From Pseudomonas protegens CHA0 (GTDB lineage Bacteria > Pseudomonadota > Gammaproteobacteria > Pseudomonadales > Pseudomonadaceae): 64,000 nucleotides of DNA. The stretch is from positions 3,597,001-3,661,000 of the forward strand of contig NC_021237.1 in the NCBI RefSeq assembly GCF_000397205.1. The letters are read 5' to 3'. Shown here piece by piece: positions 18,033 to 27,625 of this stretch. The position numbers were made by a program, and so were the translations under genes. Each line of letters begins with the position of its first letter. Position 1 is the stretch's first letter. Below the pieces are notes generated by a model, which did not search any database, was not told where the DNA came from, and was given only the letters and a program-made list of their open reading frames with translations.

Positions 18033-19394
18033 CTAAGGCTGCGCGCGCTGGCCGAAAGCCTCGTCGACCCTGGCCAGATCCTCTTCCCGCAGAGTGCCTG
18101 CGTAGTAGTGCAGCTTGGTCCAGGCCATCAAGTAGTCATAGCGCGCCTGGGCCAGGTCGCGGCGGGTGGTGTAGAGCTGCTGTTCGGCGTTCAGTGCATC
18201 GAGGTTGACCCGTTCGCCCCCCAGGATGCTCTGCTTGGTCGAGACCACCAGGGCCTCGGCCGAAGTCAGGGCTTTCTGGTAGGCCCGCAACTTGCTCACC
18301 CCCGATAGACAGGCACTGAATTGGCGGCGGAGTTCAATCAGGGTTTCCCGGGTCTTGCCGTCCAGTTCGTACTCGGCCTGTTCCATGGAGCGGCTGGCCT
18401 GGCGGGTCGAGGCCGAGACCCCGCCCCCGGCATACAACGGCACGCTGACTTCGATACCGATGGTGTTGGTGTCGTAGCGCTGGTTGTAGGTGTTGCCGCT
18501 TTCCGATTCGTTCTGGCGCAGGGTGGCGTAGGCGCTGAGCTTGGGCAGGTGCCCGGCGCGGTTGCGTTCCACCTCGTAGCGCGCGACCTCGACCCGCTGG
18601 CGTTGGGAAGCCAGCACCGGGTTGTTGCTCAGGGCCATCTCGTGCCAGGTGTCGTAGTTGGCCGGGGTCAGGGAGAAGGACTGGAAGTCTTCCTGCAAGG
18701 GGTCCAGATCCCGCACATCGAGGTTCGGCTCGCCGGTCAGGGCCGCCAGCTCGCGCAAAGCCGCGTCCTGCTCGTCCCGGGCTTCGATCTCTTCGGCGGT
18801 GGCCAATTCGTAGCGCGACTCGGCTTCGAGGATGTCGGTGCGGGTGCCCTCGCCCTGCTGGAACATGTGCCGGTTCTGCTGGAACTGCTGCTCGAAGGCC
18901 TTTTTCTTGGCCAGGGCGATGTCGATCTGGTCCTGGGCGAACAGCGCCTTGGTGTAGTAGCTCAGCACCCGCACCAGCAACTCCTGGCTCTTGCCGCGAA
19001 AGTTCTCGTCGGCAAACAGCGCCTGGGCCACGCCCTTGCGGTAATTGGCGTAGGCCTCGTAGTCGATCAGCGGCTGCTGCAGGGTCAGGGACGAACCGTA
19101 GCTGTCGTAGTTGCGTTTTTCGGTAATGGTGCCGCGCACCGTATCCAGGTAGCTGACCTTGGAGTTGTTATGGCCCTTGTTGTAGCTGTAGCCGACCTTG
19201 GGCAGCAGCCCGGCACGGCCGATGGCGCGGTTTTCAAGGCCGGCATCGCGTTCCTTGATGGCGCCGAGGAACACCGGGTCGTTGCGCAGGGCCTGTTCGT
19301 AGATCTGGAACGGGCCCACCGCCTGGGCCGTCTGGCAGGCCAACAGCGCCAGAGCCGCCGCGAGAATGGAAAGCTTACTCATACGACGCGACAT
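18033..19394 (-). CDS. aprF: AprF, TolC-family outer membrane channel of the type I exporter
   Basis: This 453-residue protein has a signal peptide (LSILAAALALLACQTAQA) and the duplicated OEP/TolC coiled-coil and beta-strand pattern (SLTLQQPLIDYEAYANYRKG; EVSVPLYAGGGVSASTRQA). It forms the outer membrane exit of the AprD-AprE-AprF secretion system. The start lies 2 bases after the aprE stop, and a second ATG four codons on (19382) is possible. The start region TAAGGATGT looks like an RsmA-type GGA motif. Confidence 0.95.
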   Translation of the reverse strand: MSRRMSKLSILAAALALLACQTAQAVGPFQIYEQALRNDPVFLGAIKERDAGLENRAIGRAGLLPKVGYSYNKGHNNSKVSYLDTVRGTITEKRNYDSYGSSLTLQQPLIDYEAYANYRKGVAQALFADENFRGKSQELLVRVLSYYTKALFAQDQIDIALAKKKAFEQQFQQNRHMFQQGEGTRTDILEAESRYELATAEEIEARDEQDAALRELAALTGEPNLDVRDLDPLQEDFQSFSLTPANYDTWHEMALSNNPVLASQRQRVEVARYEVERNRAGHLPKLSAYATLRQNESESGNTYNQRYDTNTIGIEVSVPLYAGGGVSASTRQASRSMEQAEYELDGKTRETLIELRRQFSACLSGVSKLRAYQKALTSAEALVVSTKQSILGGERVNLDALNAEQQLYTTRRDLAQARYDYLMAWTKLHYYAGTLREEDLARVDEAFGQRAQP

Positions 19395-19396
19395 CC

Positions 19397-20731
19397 TTAT
19401 TCTTCGGTCAGTGCAGAACCTGCCCGGTCGAGCAGTGGCTTGAACAGGTAATTGAGCAGGGAACGCTCGCCAGTGCGCACGAACATTTCCGCCGGCATGC
19501 CGGGCTTGATCACCAGGCCGTTGAGCTTCTCCATGGCCTGGTCGCTGACACTGCTGCGCAGCACGTAGTAGGGCATGCCGGTTTTCTCGTCGAGCATCTG
19601 GTCGGCGGAAATCAGGCTGACTTCGCCCGGCACTCGTGGCGTGCGGCTCTGGTTGAAGGCGGTGAACAGGATGTCCACCGGCAAGTGGGTGCCGACCTTG
19701 TCCACCAGGTTCACCGGCAGCCGCCCTTCCACCTCCAGGTGAGTGCCCTGGGGCACGATTTCCAGCAGGGTCTCGCCCTGGCGCACCACCGCGCCCTCGG
19801 TGTGCACCCCGAGGTTGACCGCGATGCCGTCGGCGGTGGCGATGATCTCGCTGTGCTGCAGGTCGAAACCGGCAGAGGTCAGTTGCTGCTCCAGGGTCTG
19901 GGTCTTGAGCTGGGCTTCGGCCAACTGGCTGCGCACCTCTTTCTGGTACTCCTCGCTGTGCTGTTGCAGCTTGAGCCGGGATTCGAGGATGCCCTGCTCC
20001 ACTCGCCCGCTTTCCCCGGTGTTCTGCGCCAGTTCCTGCTGCACCTGGGACAGTTGGCGCTGATATTCCAGCAGGCGATTGCGCGGGATGTAGCCGTTGT
20101 CCGCCAAAGGTTGCAGGTTGCTCAGTTGCTGGCGCAGGGATTCGGCCTGGCTACCGAGGTCGGTGCGGGCCCGGCGCATGCCGGCCAGTTGCGCGGTGGC
20201 GCCTTCGATATTGGCACGGATGCCCGCCTGCTCCCGGGAGAATGCCTCGCGCCGGCTGCTGAACAACTGGCGCTGGCCTTCCAGCACCAGGGCCAGGCGC
20301 GGATCGTCGCTGTCGCTCAGGGGCGCGGGGAAATCCACCTGCTTGAGGTTGTCGCGCTCGCTGCGCCAGCGCGCCAGGCTGGCCATGGCCATGCGGTACT
20401 GGGCTTGCAGCGATTGCACGTCCGCCGCCACCTGGGTCTGGTCCAGGCGAAACAGCGGCTGGCCCTGCTTCACGCTTTCGCCCTCGCGCACCAGGATCCG
20501 GCTGACCACCCCGCTGCTCATGGACTGCACCGCCTTGCGTTTGCCGGACACCACCACCGTGCCTTGCACCGGAATGCCCTGGTCCAGGGGCGCCAGCGCC
20601 GCCCAGACGAAGAAACTGCCCGCCCCCACCAGGGCCAGGATCCAGCCCATGCGGGCGAAAAAGCCCGCGTCACGCTCGACCCGTTCCGGCGCGTAACCCT
20701 CTTCGATCATCATGTTGCTGTCCTTGCTCAT
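19397..20731 (-). CDS. aprE: AprE, membrane fusion protein of the type I exporter
   Basis: 444 residues: a short cytoplasmic start, one membrane helix at about 28-48 ([21 protein letters not shown]), a lipoyl-like domain ([35 protein letters not shown] split in the fold), a long coiled coil, and the HlyD-family C-terminal motif ending in [23 protein letters not shown]. It bridges the inner-membrane ABC transporter AprD and the outer membrane AprF. Its ATG overlaps the aprD stop (ATGA), showing translational coupling. Confidence 0.95.
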   Translation of the reverse strand: MSKDSNMMIEEGYAPERVERDAGFFARMGWILALVGAGSFFVWAALAPLDQGIPVQGTVVVSGKRKAVQSMSSGVVSRILVREGESVKQGQPLFRLDQTQVAADVQSLQAQYRMAMASLARWRSERDNLKQVDFPAPLSDSDDPRLALVLEGQRQLFSSRREAFSREQAGIRANIEGATAQLAGMRRARTDLGSQAESLRQQLSNLQPLADNGYIPRNRLLEYQRQLSQVQQELAQNTGESGRVEQGILESRLKLQQHSEEYQKEVRSQLAEAQLKTQTLEQQLTSAGFDLQHSEIIATADGIAVNLGVHTEGAVVRQGETLLEIVPQGTHLEVEGRLPVNLVDKVGTHLPVDILFTAFNQSRTPRVPGEVSLISADQMLDEKTGMPYYVLRSSVSDQAMEKLNGLVIKPGMPAEMFVRTGERSLLNYLFKPLLDRAGSALTEE

Positions 20732-22518
20732 GCGCCTGAATTCCGTGTCGGAGCCTGGTATTGCCGGCTCATGCTGAGGCCGCCGGGCGCCGCTGCAACG
20801 GGCTTGGGCGCCTCCTGGGCCTGGGCTTGCTGGCCGCCGGCCAGGGCCTTGAGCACTTCCTGGCTCGGGCCGAAGGCCTGCAAGCGGCCTTCGTTGAGTA
20901 CCAGCAGTTTGTCGGCCAGGGCCAGCACCGAGGAACGGTGGGTCACCAGCACCACGCTGGTGCCCCGGGCCTTGAGCTGGGCAATGGCCGCCGCCAGGGC
21001 ACTTTCGCCCACGGTATCGAGGTTGGAATTGGGTTCGTCCAGCACCACCAGGCTCGGGCTGCCATACAGCGCCCGGGCCAGGGCCACCCGCTGCTTCTGG
21101 CCACCGGACAGGCCGCTGCCGTCATCGCCGAGCACGGTGTCGTAGCCCTGGGGCAGGCGCAGGATCAGCTCATGCACCCCGGCCATCTGCGCGGCCTGGA
21201 CCACCTGCTCCGGGTCGGCCTGGCGAAAGCGTGCGATGTTCTCGGCGATGCTGCCGGTAAACAGCTCGATATCCTGGGGCAGATAGCCGATGTAGGGCCC
21301 CAGTTCGTCGCGGTTCCAGCGATGGATATCGGCCCCGTCCAGGCGCACGGTACCGCCCAGGGTCGGCCATACGCCCACCAGTACCCGGGCCAGGGTCGAC
21401 TTGCCGGAACCGGAAGCCCCCAGCACGCCAAGCACTTCGCCGGCATTGATGCTGAAGTTCACCTGTTGCAGGGTCGCCATCCGCCGTCCGGGTGGGCCGG
21501 CGCTGACCTGCTCGAAGCTCACCTGGCCCTTGGGCGCCGGCAAGGACATCGCCGTATCGCTGGGCGGGAACTCGCGCAGCAGTGCATCCAGGCGGCCGTA
21601 GGCCAGCTTGGCCGAACTCCATTGTTTCCACACCGCGATCAACTGGTCGATGGGGCTCAGCACCCGGCCCATGAGGATCGAACCGGCAATCATCATCCCG
21701 GCGGTCATGTCGCCCTTGATCACCAGCAAGGCACCCAGGCCCAGCACCAGGGATTGCAGGCACAGACGCAAGGTCTTGCTCAGGGAGCTGATCACCGAGC
21801 CGGTATCGCTGGCCTGGTTCTGCAGGCCGAGGAAGCGCGAGTGCACGGCGAACCAGCGTTTGCGCAAGGCGCCGAGCATGCCCATGGCCTGGATGGTTTC
21901 GGCGTTGTGCAGGTGGCTGGTGGCCAGCTGGGTGGAACGCTGCGAAAAACCGCTGGCCTCGGCCAGGTCCTTCTTGGTCATGGCTTCGTTGAGGTACGCC
22001 AGGGCAATCAGCAACAACGCGCCTACAGTGGCGAACACTCCGAGCCAGACGTTGAAGGCGTAGATCACCAGCAGGTAGATGGGGAACCAGGGTGCATCGA
22101 AGAAGGCGAACAGTGCCGGCCCGGTGAGGAACTGGCGAATATGGGTCAAATCCCCCAGGGACTGCCCCGCATGACCCTCGCCCCGGGACAGGTTGCGCTC
22201 GAACGCGGCCTGGTAGACCCGCAGGTTGAAGCGGCGCTCCAGCTGGCTGCCGATGCGGATCACGATAAAGCTGCGCAGCACTTCCAGAAGACCGATAAAG
22301 ACGAAGAAGCCCACCACCATCAACGACAGCATCACCAGGGTGGTTTCATTCTGCGACGACAGTACCCGGTCGTAGACCTGCAACATATAGATGGAAGGCA
22401 CCAGCATCAGCACGTTAATCAACGCAGTGAAACAACCGACACTGATGAGGATGCCCTTATATTCGCCCAGTGCCTTGAACAGTGGTGCAGGATGATTGTT
22501 CTTCACCATTTCTAACAT
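20728..22518 (-). CDS. aprD: AprD, type I secretion ABC transporter
   Basis: 596 residues: an ABC exporter membrane domain (hydrophobic segments from about 22 to 280) and a nucleotide-binding domain with Walker A GASGSGKS (367-374), signature LSGGQKQR, and Walker [10 protein letters not shown]. It powers export of AprA and of RTX lipases carrying C-terminal signals. ATG 22518 has AGGGA upstream; ATG 22507-22509 is an in-frame alternative. A 200-bp gap separates it from aprI, so it may have its own promoter besides readthrough. Confidence 0.95.
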   Translation of the reverse strand: MLEMVKNNHPAPLFKALGEYKGILISVGCFTALINVLMLVPSIYMLQVYDRVLSSQNETTLVMLSLMVVGFFVFIGLLEVLRSFIVIRIGSQLERRFNLRVYQAAFERNLSRGEGHAGQSLGDLTHIRQFLTGPALFAFFDAPWFPIYLLVIYAFNVWLGVFATVGALLLIALAYLNEAMTKKDLAEASGFSQRSTQLATSHLHNAETIQAMGMLGALRKRWFAVHSRFLGLQNQASDTGSVISSLSKTLRLCLQSLVLGLGALLVIKGDMTAGMMIAGSILMGRVLSPIDQLIAVWKQWSSAKLAYGRLDALLREFPPSDTAMSLPAPKGQVSFEQVSAGPPGRRMATLQQVNFSINAGEVLGVLGASGSGKSTLARVLVGVWPTLGGTVRLDGADIHRWNRDELGPYIGYLPQDIELFTGSIAENIARFRQADPEQVVQAAQMAGVHELILRLPQGYDTVLGDDGSGLSGGQKQRVALARALYGSPSLVVLDEPNSNLDTVGESALAAAIAQLKARGTSVVLVTHRSSVLALADKLLVLNEGRLQAFGPSQEVLKALAGGQQAQAQEAPKPVAAAPGGLSMSRQYQAPTRNSGA

Positions 22519-22569
22519 TTTCCCTGAGCTGTTAATCCGCGCCCGCTAGCGTGGAACCAATGTAGCCTA

Positions 22570-22596
22570 CAACTAACAACCCGCACTACTTAGTTG
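22570..22596. promoter_or_regulatory. 7-bp inverted repeat upstream of aprD
   Basis: CAACTAA at 22570-22576 and TTAGTTG at 22590-22596 form a perfect inverted repeat with a 13-base spacer, about 50-80 bases before the aprD start. It could be an operator or a weak RNA hairpin; no T-run follows. The rest of the 200-bp gap (22519-22718) is fairly AT-rich with no ORF. Confidence 0.35.
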
Positions 22597-22718
22597 CTGA
22601 ATCCTGCGGACACGAATAATTCGGACAGCTGTATCCAACAGCAGCCCGAACATGTTCCTGCCGGCCAAGAGAGTGGCGATATAATGGCCGTCGTTTATTA
22701 GACGAACACACTCATCGC

Positions 22719-23105
22719 TTAATTAGCGGCGCGTTGTAACACAATCAGACCGTCGGCTTTCAGGCGGGCTTCGTAGAGGCCCTCTTTCTGGCGACTGAAG
22801 AAAATGATTTTCGAGCCTTCGCGGCCGGTAATGGCAATGCCATCGGGCTCCGGGAACCAGCCCACCGCGGCTTCCCCGAGCCATTTCGACAGGCAGTCGG
22901 CACCGTCGCCCAGGGCGGCGTTGTGCAGCAGGTCCAGGGTGCAACCTTCAGCGGGTGCGGCTGCCTGTTGCAGCTGCCAGTGTCCAACCAGTTCCGAGGG
23001 GTCCGCCAAGCGCAGGCTGCTTGCCATGGTGATTGCTCCATAAAAGATCATCAGTGTCGCCAGCAGCCATCGGGCCGCCCGGCAACAGGAAATATGCAGG
23101 GTCAT
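22719..23105 (-). CDS. aprI: AprI/Inh, periplasmic inhibitor of the alkaline metalloprotease
   Basis: ATG 23105 has GGAG 7 bases upstream; 128 residues with a signal peptide (AARWLLATLMIFYGAITMASS). The mature protein starts SLRLADPSELVGHWQL, as in the I38 inhibitor family, with two Cys (in GCTLDLL and ADCLSKW) that form the known disulfide. These inhibitors insert their N-terminus into the serralysin active site and protect the periplasm. The position directly after aprA is the standard order in the P. fluorescens group. Confidence 0.93.
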   Translation of the reverse strand: MTLHISCCRAARWLLATLMIFYGAITMASSLRLADPSELVGHWQLQQAAAPAEGCTLDLLHNAALGDGADCLSKWLGEAAVGWFPEPDGIAITGREGSKIIFFSRQKEGLYEARLKADGLIVLQRAAN

Positions 23106-23160
23106 AGGGTGCTCCGTTCGCCCGGTAGACTCGCTCAGGCCAGGGCCCAAAGCAAGAACG

Positions 23161-23186
23161 CAGAGCCGCTCGACTGCGCGGCCCTG
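23161..23186 (-). terminator. Hairpin between aprA and aprI (possible attenuator)
   Basis: The arms 23161-23169 and 23178-23186 pair over 9 bp with one G-U wobble in the minus-strand RNA, 12 bases after the aprA stop. The following bases are only weakly T-rich (CGTTCTTGCTTT). It may partially end aprA transcripts or protect their 3' end, giving more AprA than exporter mRNA. Confidence 0.5.
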
Positions 23187-23198
23187 TGCTCATTTCAC

Positions 23199-24647
23199 TC
23201 AGGCGACGATGTCGCTGACCGCTGCCTGGCCCACGGTGCTGACCAGGAAGTCCGCCACGCCATGCCCGGAGAAGTCCACGGACAAGGTGCTCACACCCCC
23301 GGAGGTGGTGAGGATCGCGTCACCCGCCGCGCCGGTGAAGGCGTTGACGAAGTGCAGGCCGGCGCCCTTGGTGATCCCGGTCAGATCGATCTTGTCCAGG
23401 CCGCTGACAAAATCCATGATCTGGTCGGCCGCACCCGGCTTGGAGTCGGTGCTGGCGGCGAACACGAAGGTGTCCGAGCCCGAGCCGCCCCACAGCTGAT
23501 CTGCACCGCCGGCGCCGTAGATGATGTCGTTGCCGGCACCACCCTTGAGCACGTTGGCGGCGTTGTTGCCGATCAACAGGTCGTTGCCCGAACCGCCGAT
23601 GGCGTTCTCCACGGTCACGCCCTGAGCGATGGAAACGTTACCCACCATGCCGCCAACGTCGGAGAACGAGGCTTCATTGAGGTTGATCTTCTGGTTCTGG
23701 GTGAAACCGGAGAAATCCAGGGTATCGTTGCCGCCACCGTCCCACACCGAGAACACCAGCTTGTCGGAAGACGAGCTGGCGCTGTAGAAATCACGCCCGG
23801 TGTTGGAGTTGAAGCCGTAGGTGGTATCGCCGGCACGGGTGCTGTAGTTGGCACCGTAGAGTTTCTGGATAGCCGCGATATCGTCCATCAGCGGGCCGGA
23901 CGAATAGGCTTCGACCCCGCCCTTACTGAAGTTCTGGCTGGTATTGCTTTCACTCCAGTAGCTCATGACGCTGTAGCCACGGGTGTCCTGGCCGTAGCTG
24001 GCGTCCTTGTAGCTGGGGTTGCCTTCGCCGGCGTTGTAGTCGCCAGGGTGAGCCAGGCCCAGGGTGTGACCGATCTCATGGGTCAGGGTCTGACGGCCAT
24101 AGTTGTTCAGGTCGGGGTTCTTGTTCTGGGTGTAGCTGCTGTTGATCAGGTACCACGAGGTGCCGTCGTAGCCGGCGCCGGTACCTGGCAGGTAGGCAAA
24201 TGCCGCCGCGCCATCCTGGCCACCGCTGTAGTTGCCGAAGGTCATGTGGGCGTCGCCACCCGAGGCTTTCTCGGTAAACACGACGTTGGCCACGTCAGCC
24301 CAGGACTGCATGGCCAGGACTGCCTGGGCCTTCTGCTGGGCGCTGAACTGGCTGAACCCGGAGATGCCATGCTTATACATGGTGCTCGAGGAAGCCGAGG
24401 TCAGGAAGGTATAGGTCAGATCGATCTTGCCGTTACCGTTCAGGTCCTTATAGGCAGCGCCGTCACGCAGCAGTTGCGTGGCGGCCTGATCGACCGAGAA
24501 CGAAGGTTTGCCATTGACCGTGAGATTGCCGCCACGATCGTATTGGTGGCTGAAGCTATTGATCTGGTTATACGCCGAACTTGCTGCGGCCAAAGGCACC
24601 AGTTGTTGTTCGGCAGATGCAATAGCGTTCTCTGTTACTTTCGACAT
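23199..24647 (-). CDS. aprA: AprA, serralysin-type alkaline metalloprotease
   Basis: ATG 24647 is preferred over the GTG two codons upstream, since AAGGAAG sits 7 bases before it; 482 residues. The zinc motif [12 protein letters not shown] spans 190-201 (H190, E191, H194, H200) and the Met-turn SVMSY includes M228 and the Tyr ligand Y230. RTX repeats follow in the C-terminal half ([35 protein letters not shown]), and the C-terminus (AAVSDIVA) is a type I secretion signal. It is secreted by AprDEF and inhibited in the periplasm by AprI. In P. protegens aprA is an exoprotease under GacA/Rsm control, and Rsm-type motifs in the leader here agree. Confidence 0.97.
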   Translation of the reverse strand: MSKVTENAIASAEQQLVPLAAASSAYNQINSFSHQYDRGGNLTVNGKPSFSVDQAATQLLRDGAAYKDLNGNGKIDLTYTFLTSASSSTMYKHGISGFSQFSAQQKAQAVLAMQSWADVANVVFTEKASGGDAHMTFGNYSGGQDGAAAFAYLPGTGAGYDGTSWYLINSSYTQNKNPDLNNYGRQTLTHEIGHTLGLAHPGDYNAGEGNPSYKDASYGQDTRGYSVMSYWSESNTSQNFSKGGVEAYSSGPLMDDIAAIQKLYGANYSTRAGDTTYGFNSNTGRDFYSASSSSDKLVFSVWDGGGNDTLDFSGFTQNQKINLNEASFSDVGGMVGNVSIAQGVTVENAIGGSGNDLLIGNNAANVLKGGAGNDIIYGAGGADQLWGGSGSDTFVFAASTDSKPGAADQIMDFVSGLDKIDLTGITKGAGLHFVNAFTGAAGDAILTTSGGVSTLSVDFSGHGVADFLVSTVGQAAVSDIVA

Positions 24648-24653
24648 AAACAC

Positions 24654-24663
24654 ACTTCCTTGT
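24654..24663 (-). promoter_or_regulatory. RsmA/RsmE binding site over the aprA ribosome site
   Basis: The minus-strand sequence ACAAGGAAGT matches the (A/U)CANGGANG(U/A) consensus at every position and includes the Shine-Dalgarno of aprA. Rsm protein bound here would block translation until RsmX/Y/Z RNAs remove it. Confidence 0.75.
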
Positions 24664-24702
24664 AATCAATGGAACAGTTTTTGTCAGATAGCGACAATCC
24701 CT

Positions 24703-24726
24703 GGCGAGATCGTCCTATCACTCGCC
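24703..24726 (-). promoter_or_regulatory. Leader hairpin with AGGA in the loop (second Rsm-type site)
   Basis: GGCGAG and CTCGCC form a 6-bp stem around a 12-base loop that carries AGGA in its middle (minus strand), 56-79 bases upstream of the aprA start. A hairpin loop GGA is the preferred form of RsmA targets. A further motif, CAGGGAT, lies at 24697-24703 directly after the stem. Confidence 0.6.
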
Positions 24727-24823
24727 CTAAGCAGGCGCAAGAAAACTGACACAATTTGAAATCAGGCGTCCACTACTTTTTTGACGTCAAATCTCACTGT
24801 TCCAGCGAACTCCAGCAAACAAT

Positions 24824-24835
24824 GACTGTACAGTC
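24824..24835. promoter_or_regulatory. Perfect 12-bp palindrome upstream of aprA
   Basis: GACTGTACAGTC reads the same on both strands and lies about 180 bp upstream of aprA. A second one with 6-bp arms is at 24869-24881. Both are candidate operators; no known regulator was matched. Confidence 0.4.
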
Positions 24836-24946
24836 GAAAGATTCTTTTCCAACTGATTAACGGCAGTCATTGTCCGACAATCTACAATTTAATTATTAAA
24901 TATCCATATAAACAGTTATGTCGACCGCGTCGCACTTCTTAGTCCG

Positions 24947-26047
24947 TTAACTTCTGTTCCAACCAGTTAGTTCCAATGTTTCCAGCAACACTTGCGCAGT
25001 CAGGGCCGGCACTTGCACGCCGTCGGCGCTGGTCATGGGCACCCCCGCCAGCAGGGCGTTGATGATGGCTTCCTCCACCGCTTCGGCGGCTGCGCTGAAC
25101 AAGGGCGAGATGTGATCGTTGTTGAGCATCGCCAGCGGTGTGCTGAAACCCAGGCCCTTGCGCCCGTAGTCCGCCGTCGGCAAGTCCCGGTTTCCCGTGG
25201 CAAAGGCCAGGAAGATATCGCCGCTGGAATCCTCGGTGCCTCCGCCGGTGCGGGCGATGCCGATGGATGCGCGCTGGGCCAGGCGCTGGCACTGGTGCGG
25301 CAACAGCGGCGCATCGGTGGCCAGTATCACCACGATCGAGCCCATGCCCGGGGTCCCGCGCTCGGCAAACGGCGAAGGGATATGCCCCAGCCGGCGCCCC
25401 ACTGGATAGCCATCGACCCGCAGTTCCTCGCGCTTGCCGTGGTTGGCCTGGACCAGGGCACCGACGGTGTAGCCGCCCTGCTCGGCCGTCAGCCGCCGCG
25501 ACGCCGTACCGATGCCGCCCTTGAACTCATGGCAGATCATCCCGGTGCCGCCGCCGACCGCGCCCTCGGCCACCGGCCCGGACTCGGCGCAGGCCATGGC
25601 TTCGCGCACCTGCTGCACACCCACATGCTGGCCCCAGATGTCATTCAACAGGCCGTCGTAGGTTTCCATCACCACTGGCATGCACCAGTACACCGCCGGG
25701 TCTTGCAATGCCTCGCGCTCCAGGGCGATCAAGGCATCGCGCACCACGCCCACACTGTGGGTGTTGGTGATCGCCAGCGGCGTGGTCAGGGTGCCGGCCT
25801 CGCGAATCCACTCCAGGCCCGTGGCATCGCCATTGCCGTTGAGCACATGGCAACCGGCAAAGCACGGCTGCTGGCGGGCGTGCCCGGCCCGGGGCTGGAC
25901 CAGGGTAACCCCAGTGCGCACCTGCTTGCCGTCCACGCTGGTATTCAAGGTGCTGTGGCCGACCCGCACCCCGGGAACATCGGTGATCGCATTGAACGGG
26001 CCTGGCGTCCCCAGGCCCAGGTGGATGCCCAATTGACGTGCTCGCAT
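24947..26047 (-). CDS. P1-family (S58, DmpA-like) aminopeptidase
   Basis: ATG 26047 has AAGGAG 5 bases upstream; 366 residues. It shows the N-terminal-nucleophile layout of DmpA/BapA enzymes: an alpha part with NAITDVPGVRVGHST and GAVGGGTGM, then the autocleavage site G236-S237 in GMGSIVVILATDAPL, whose Ser becomes the nucleophile of the beta part, and a C-terminal SGDIFLAFATGN. Such enzymes release N-terminal D-residues, amides or beta-amino acids from peptides; the exact substrate cannot be read. It lies 9 bp after the APC permease and is surely in the same operon. Confidence 0.9.
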   Translation of the reverse strand: MRARQLGIHLGLGTPGPFNAITDVPGVRVGHSTLNTSVDGKQVRTGVTLVQPRAGHARQQPCFAGCHVLNGNGDATGLEWIREAGTLTTPLAITNTHSVGVVRDALIALEREALQDPAVYWCMPVVMETYDGLLNDIWGQHVGVQQVREAMACAESGPVAEGAVGGGTGMICHEFKGGIGTASRRLTAEQGGYTVGALVQANHGKREELRVDGYPVGRRLGHIPSPFAERGTPGMGSIVVILATDAPLLPHQCQRLAQRASIGIARTGGGTEDSSGDIFLAFATGNRDLPTADYGRKGLGFSTPLAMLNNDHISPLFSAAAEAVEEAIINALLAGVPMTSADGVQVPALTAQVLLETLELTGWNRS

Positions 26048-26056
26048 AACCACTCC

Positions 26057-27421
26057 TTACAGTTTCTGAAACGCCGGACTGTACCGGCCGTTGGTGCCAT
26101 AGAGGATCACCGACAGCGCCAGCAGCCCGATGATGACCATGATGTCCCGCAGGGACGCTTCGAGGAACAGATTGACCAGCAGGTAACCCGCGCCGAGCAC
26201 CGCCAGCAAGGCCGGCAGCGGCCACAGCGGCATGCGGTAGGGATGCTCGCGGTCGCGCAGCAATACCCGGCTCATCAGCGCGCTGAGGGCGACGATCAGG
26301 TACACCAGCATGATCAGCAGCACGCTGAAGGACGTCAGGTCCGCCAGGTTCGAGCTGAAGCTCAGCACCGCCGAGGGAATGGCCAGGAACAGGGTCGCCA
26401 GCCAGGGTGAATCCCAGCGCGGGTGAATGCGGGTGAACAGGCGATTGATAGTGGGCGTCCACAGCGCATCGCGGCCACTGCTGAACACCACCCGACCGAT
26501 CTGGATGACGATGGCGACAATGGCATTGAACACCGAAAGGAAAATCCCGCCGCTGACCACCCGGGCCAGGGTCTCGTTGCCATGGCTGGTGAGCAGGTAA
26601 CCGATGGGGTCGGGGCTGGCGAGCATCGCGCTCAAGGACGGCGCGCCGATCAGCAGCGCGGTGAGCGGCACCAGTTCGATGATCACCACCAGCACCAGGG
26701 ACCACAGCACCGCCTTGTGCACCCCGCGGCCCTTGCATTTCATGTCTTCGGCCAGCAGCACCGCCGGGCCGTAGCCGTTGTAGGAAAACAGGCCGATGCC
26801 CACCGCGCCGATCACCAGTGCCCAGGGCGCCAGTTGCAAGGCGCCGTGATCGACGATCTGCGGTTGCAGCAGAATGCTCACCGGCTGCGAGGCATTGCCG
26901 AAGCCGAGCCAGACGATCACCAGCAAGGCCGCCACTTCCAGCAGCAGGCACGTGCCGGTGATCCAGGCATTGAGCTTGATATTGAGGATGCCCAGCAGAT
27001 AACTGCAGACCACGATCACCAGGGCCACGGTCTGGGAATCGAAGTTCGTGCCCAGGGCATTGTTCAGGTAGGTGGCGGCACCAGTGGCCAGCACCGGCGG
27101 AATGAACAGCAGCATCACCAGCACCGTGAGGAAGGTGGCATAACCGGCCATGCCGCCGAACACTCGCTTGGCGTATACATACTCGCCGCCGGCGCTGTTG
27201 TGGGCGCGGCCCAGCTCGGCGTAGCAAAAGGCGAACATCAGGGCCAGCAACCCGGCCATGACGAAGGCCAGGAACACCCCGCTACCGGCCTGATGGATGG
27301 CGAAGGGGGCGATCACGAACACTGAACTGGCGGGGGTCACACCGGACACGGTGATGGCCACCACATCGAACACACTCAAGGTAGGTTTCAGCGCACCGTC
27401 GGGCGCAGAGGGAGAGCTCAT
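26057..27421 (-). CDS. APC-superfamily amino acid/amine permease
   Basis: 454 residues with about 12 hydrophobic segments. The APC signature is at the N-terminus (VFDVVAITVSGVTPASSVFVIAP), followed by GLLALMFAFCYAELGRAHNSAGGEYVYAKRVFG in the usual split. Its ATG has GAGG 8 bases upstream. It is operonic with the DmpA-like peptidase, suggesting uptake of the amino acid or amide that the peptidase handles. The substrate is not predictable. Confidence 0.88.
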   Translation of the reverse strand: MSSPSAPDGALKPTLSVFDVVAITVSGVTPASSVFVIAPFAIHQAGSGVFLAFVMAGLLALMFAFCYAELGRAHNSAGGEYVYAKRVFGGMAGYATFLTVLVMLLFIPPVLATGAATYLNNALGTNFDSQTVALVIVVCSYLLGILNIKLNAWITGTCLLLEVAALLVIVWLGFGNASQPVSILLQPQIVDHGALQLAPWALVIGAVGIGLFSYNGYGPAVLLAEDMKCKGRGVHKAVLWSLVLVVIIELVPLTALLIGAPSLSAMLASPDPIGYLLTSHGNETLARVVSGGIFLSVFNAIVAIVIQIGRVVFSSGRDALWTPTINRLFTRIHPRWDSPWLATLFLAIPSAVLSFSSNLADLTSFSVLLIMLVYLIVALSALMSRVLLRDREHPYRMPLWPLPALLAVLGAGYLLVNLFLEASLRDIMVIIGLLALSVILYGTNGRYSPAFQKL

Positions 27422-27625
27422 ATCGTTATCCTCGTGTTTATTGTTGGTCTGAGGCAGAAACGAAATTCATCGGGCGGGTGCGTTCTGGGGCGCACTTGCT
27501 GGGAGCTACTCTAGGCAGATGCAGACCATCACCCAATTCCCCTATTGGAGTACTCCCCTTGACGACGGCGGTTAAATCGACGAAACCGGGCCACGACATT
27601 TCAGCGGATCAACGGAGCAACGCCT

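Larger units (their letters stand above)
24648..24946. other. AT-rich intergenic region upstream of aprA
   Basis: No gene is seen. Besides the Rsm-type sites it holds two palindromes, GACTGTACAGTC (24824-24835) and ATTGTC-C-GACAAT (24869-24881), and a strongly AT-rich stretch (24880-24915), suited to an aprA promoter. It also separates the divergent-in-function but co-directional P1 peptidase stop (24947). Confidence 0.5.

Noticed and set aside
7977..24647. Apr/Pue island as recently acquired foreign DNA
   Set aside because: No integrase, tRNA flank or insertion sequence was seen, and the base composition is like the surroundings; the cluster is typical for this species group.
24824..24835. 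GACTGTACAGTC as a LexA box
   Set aside because: The Pseudomonas LexA site needs CTG-N10-CAG spacing, and this palindrome has CTG and CAG separated by only two bases.
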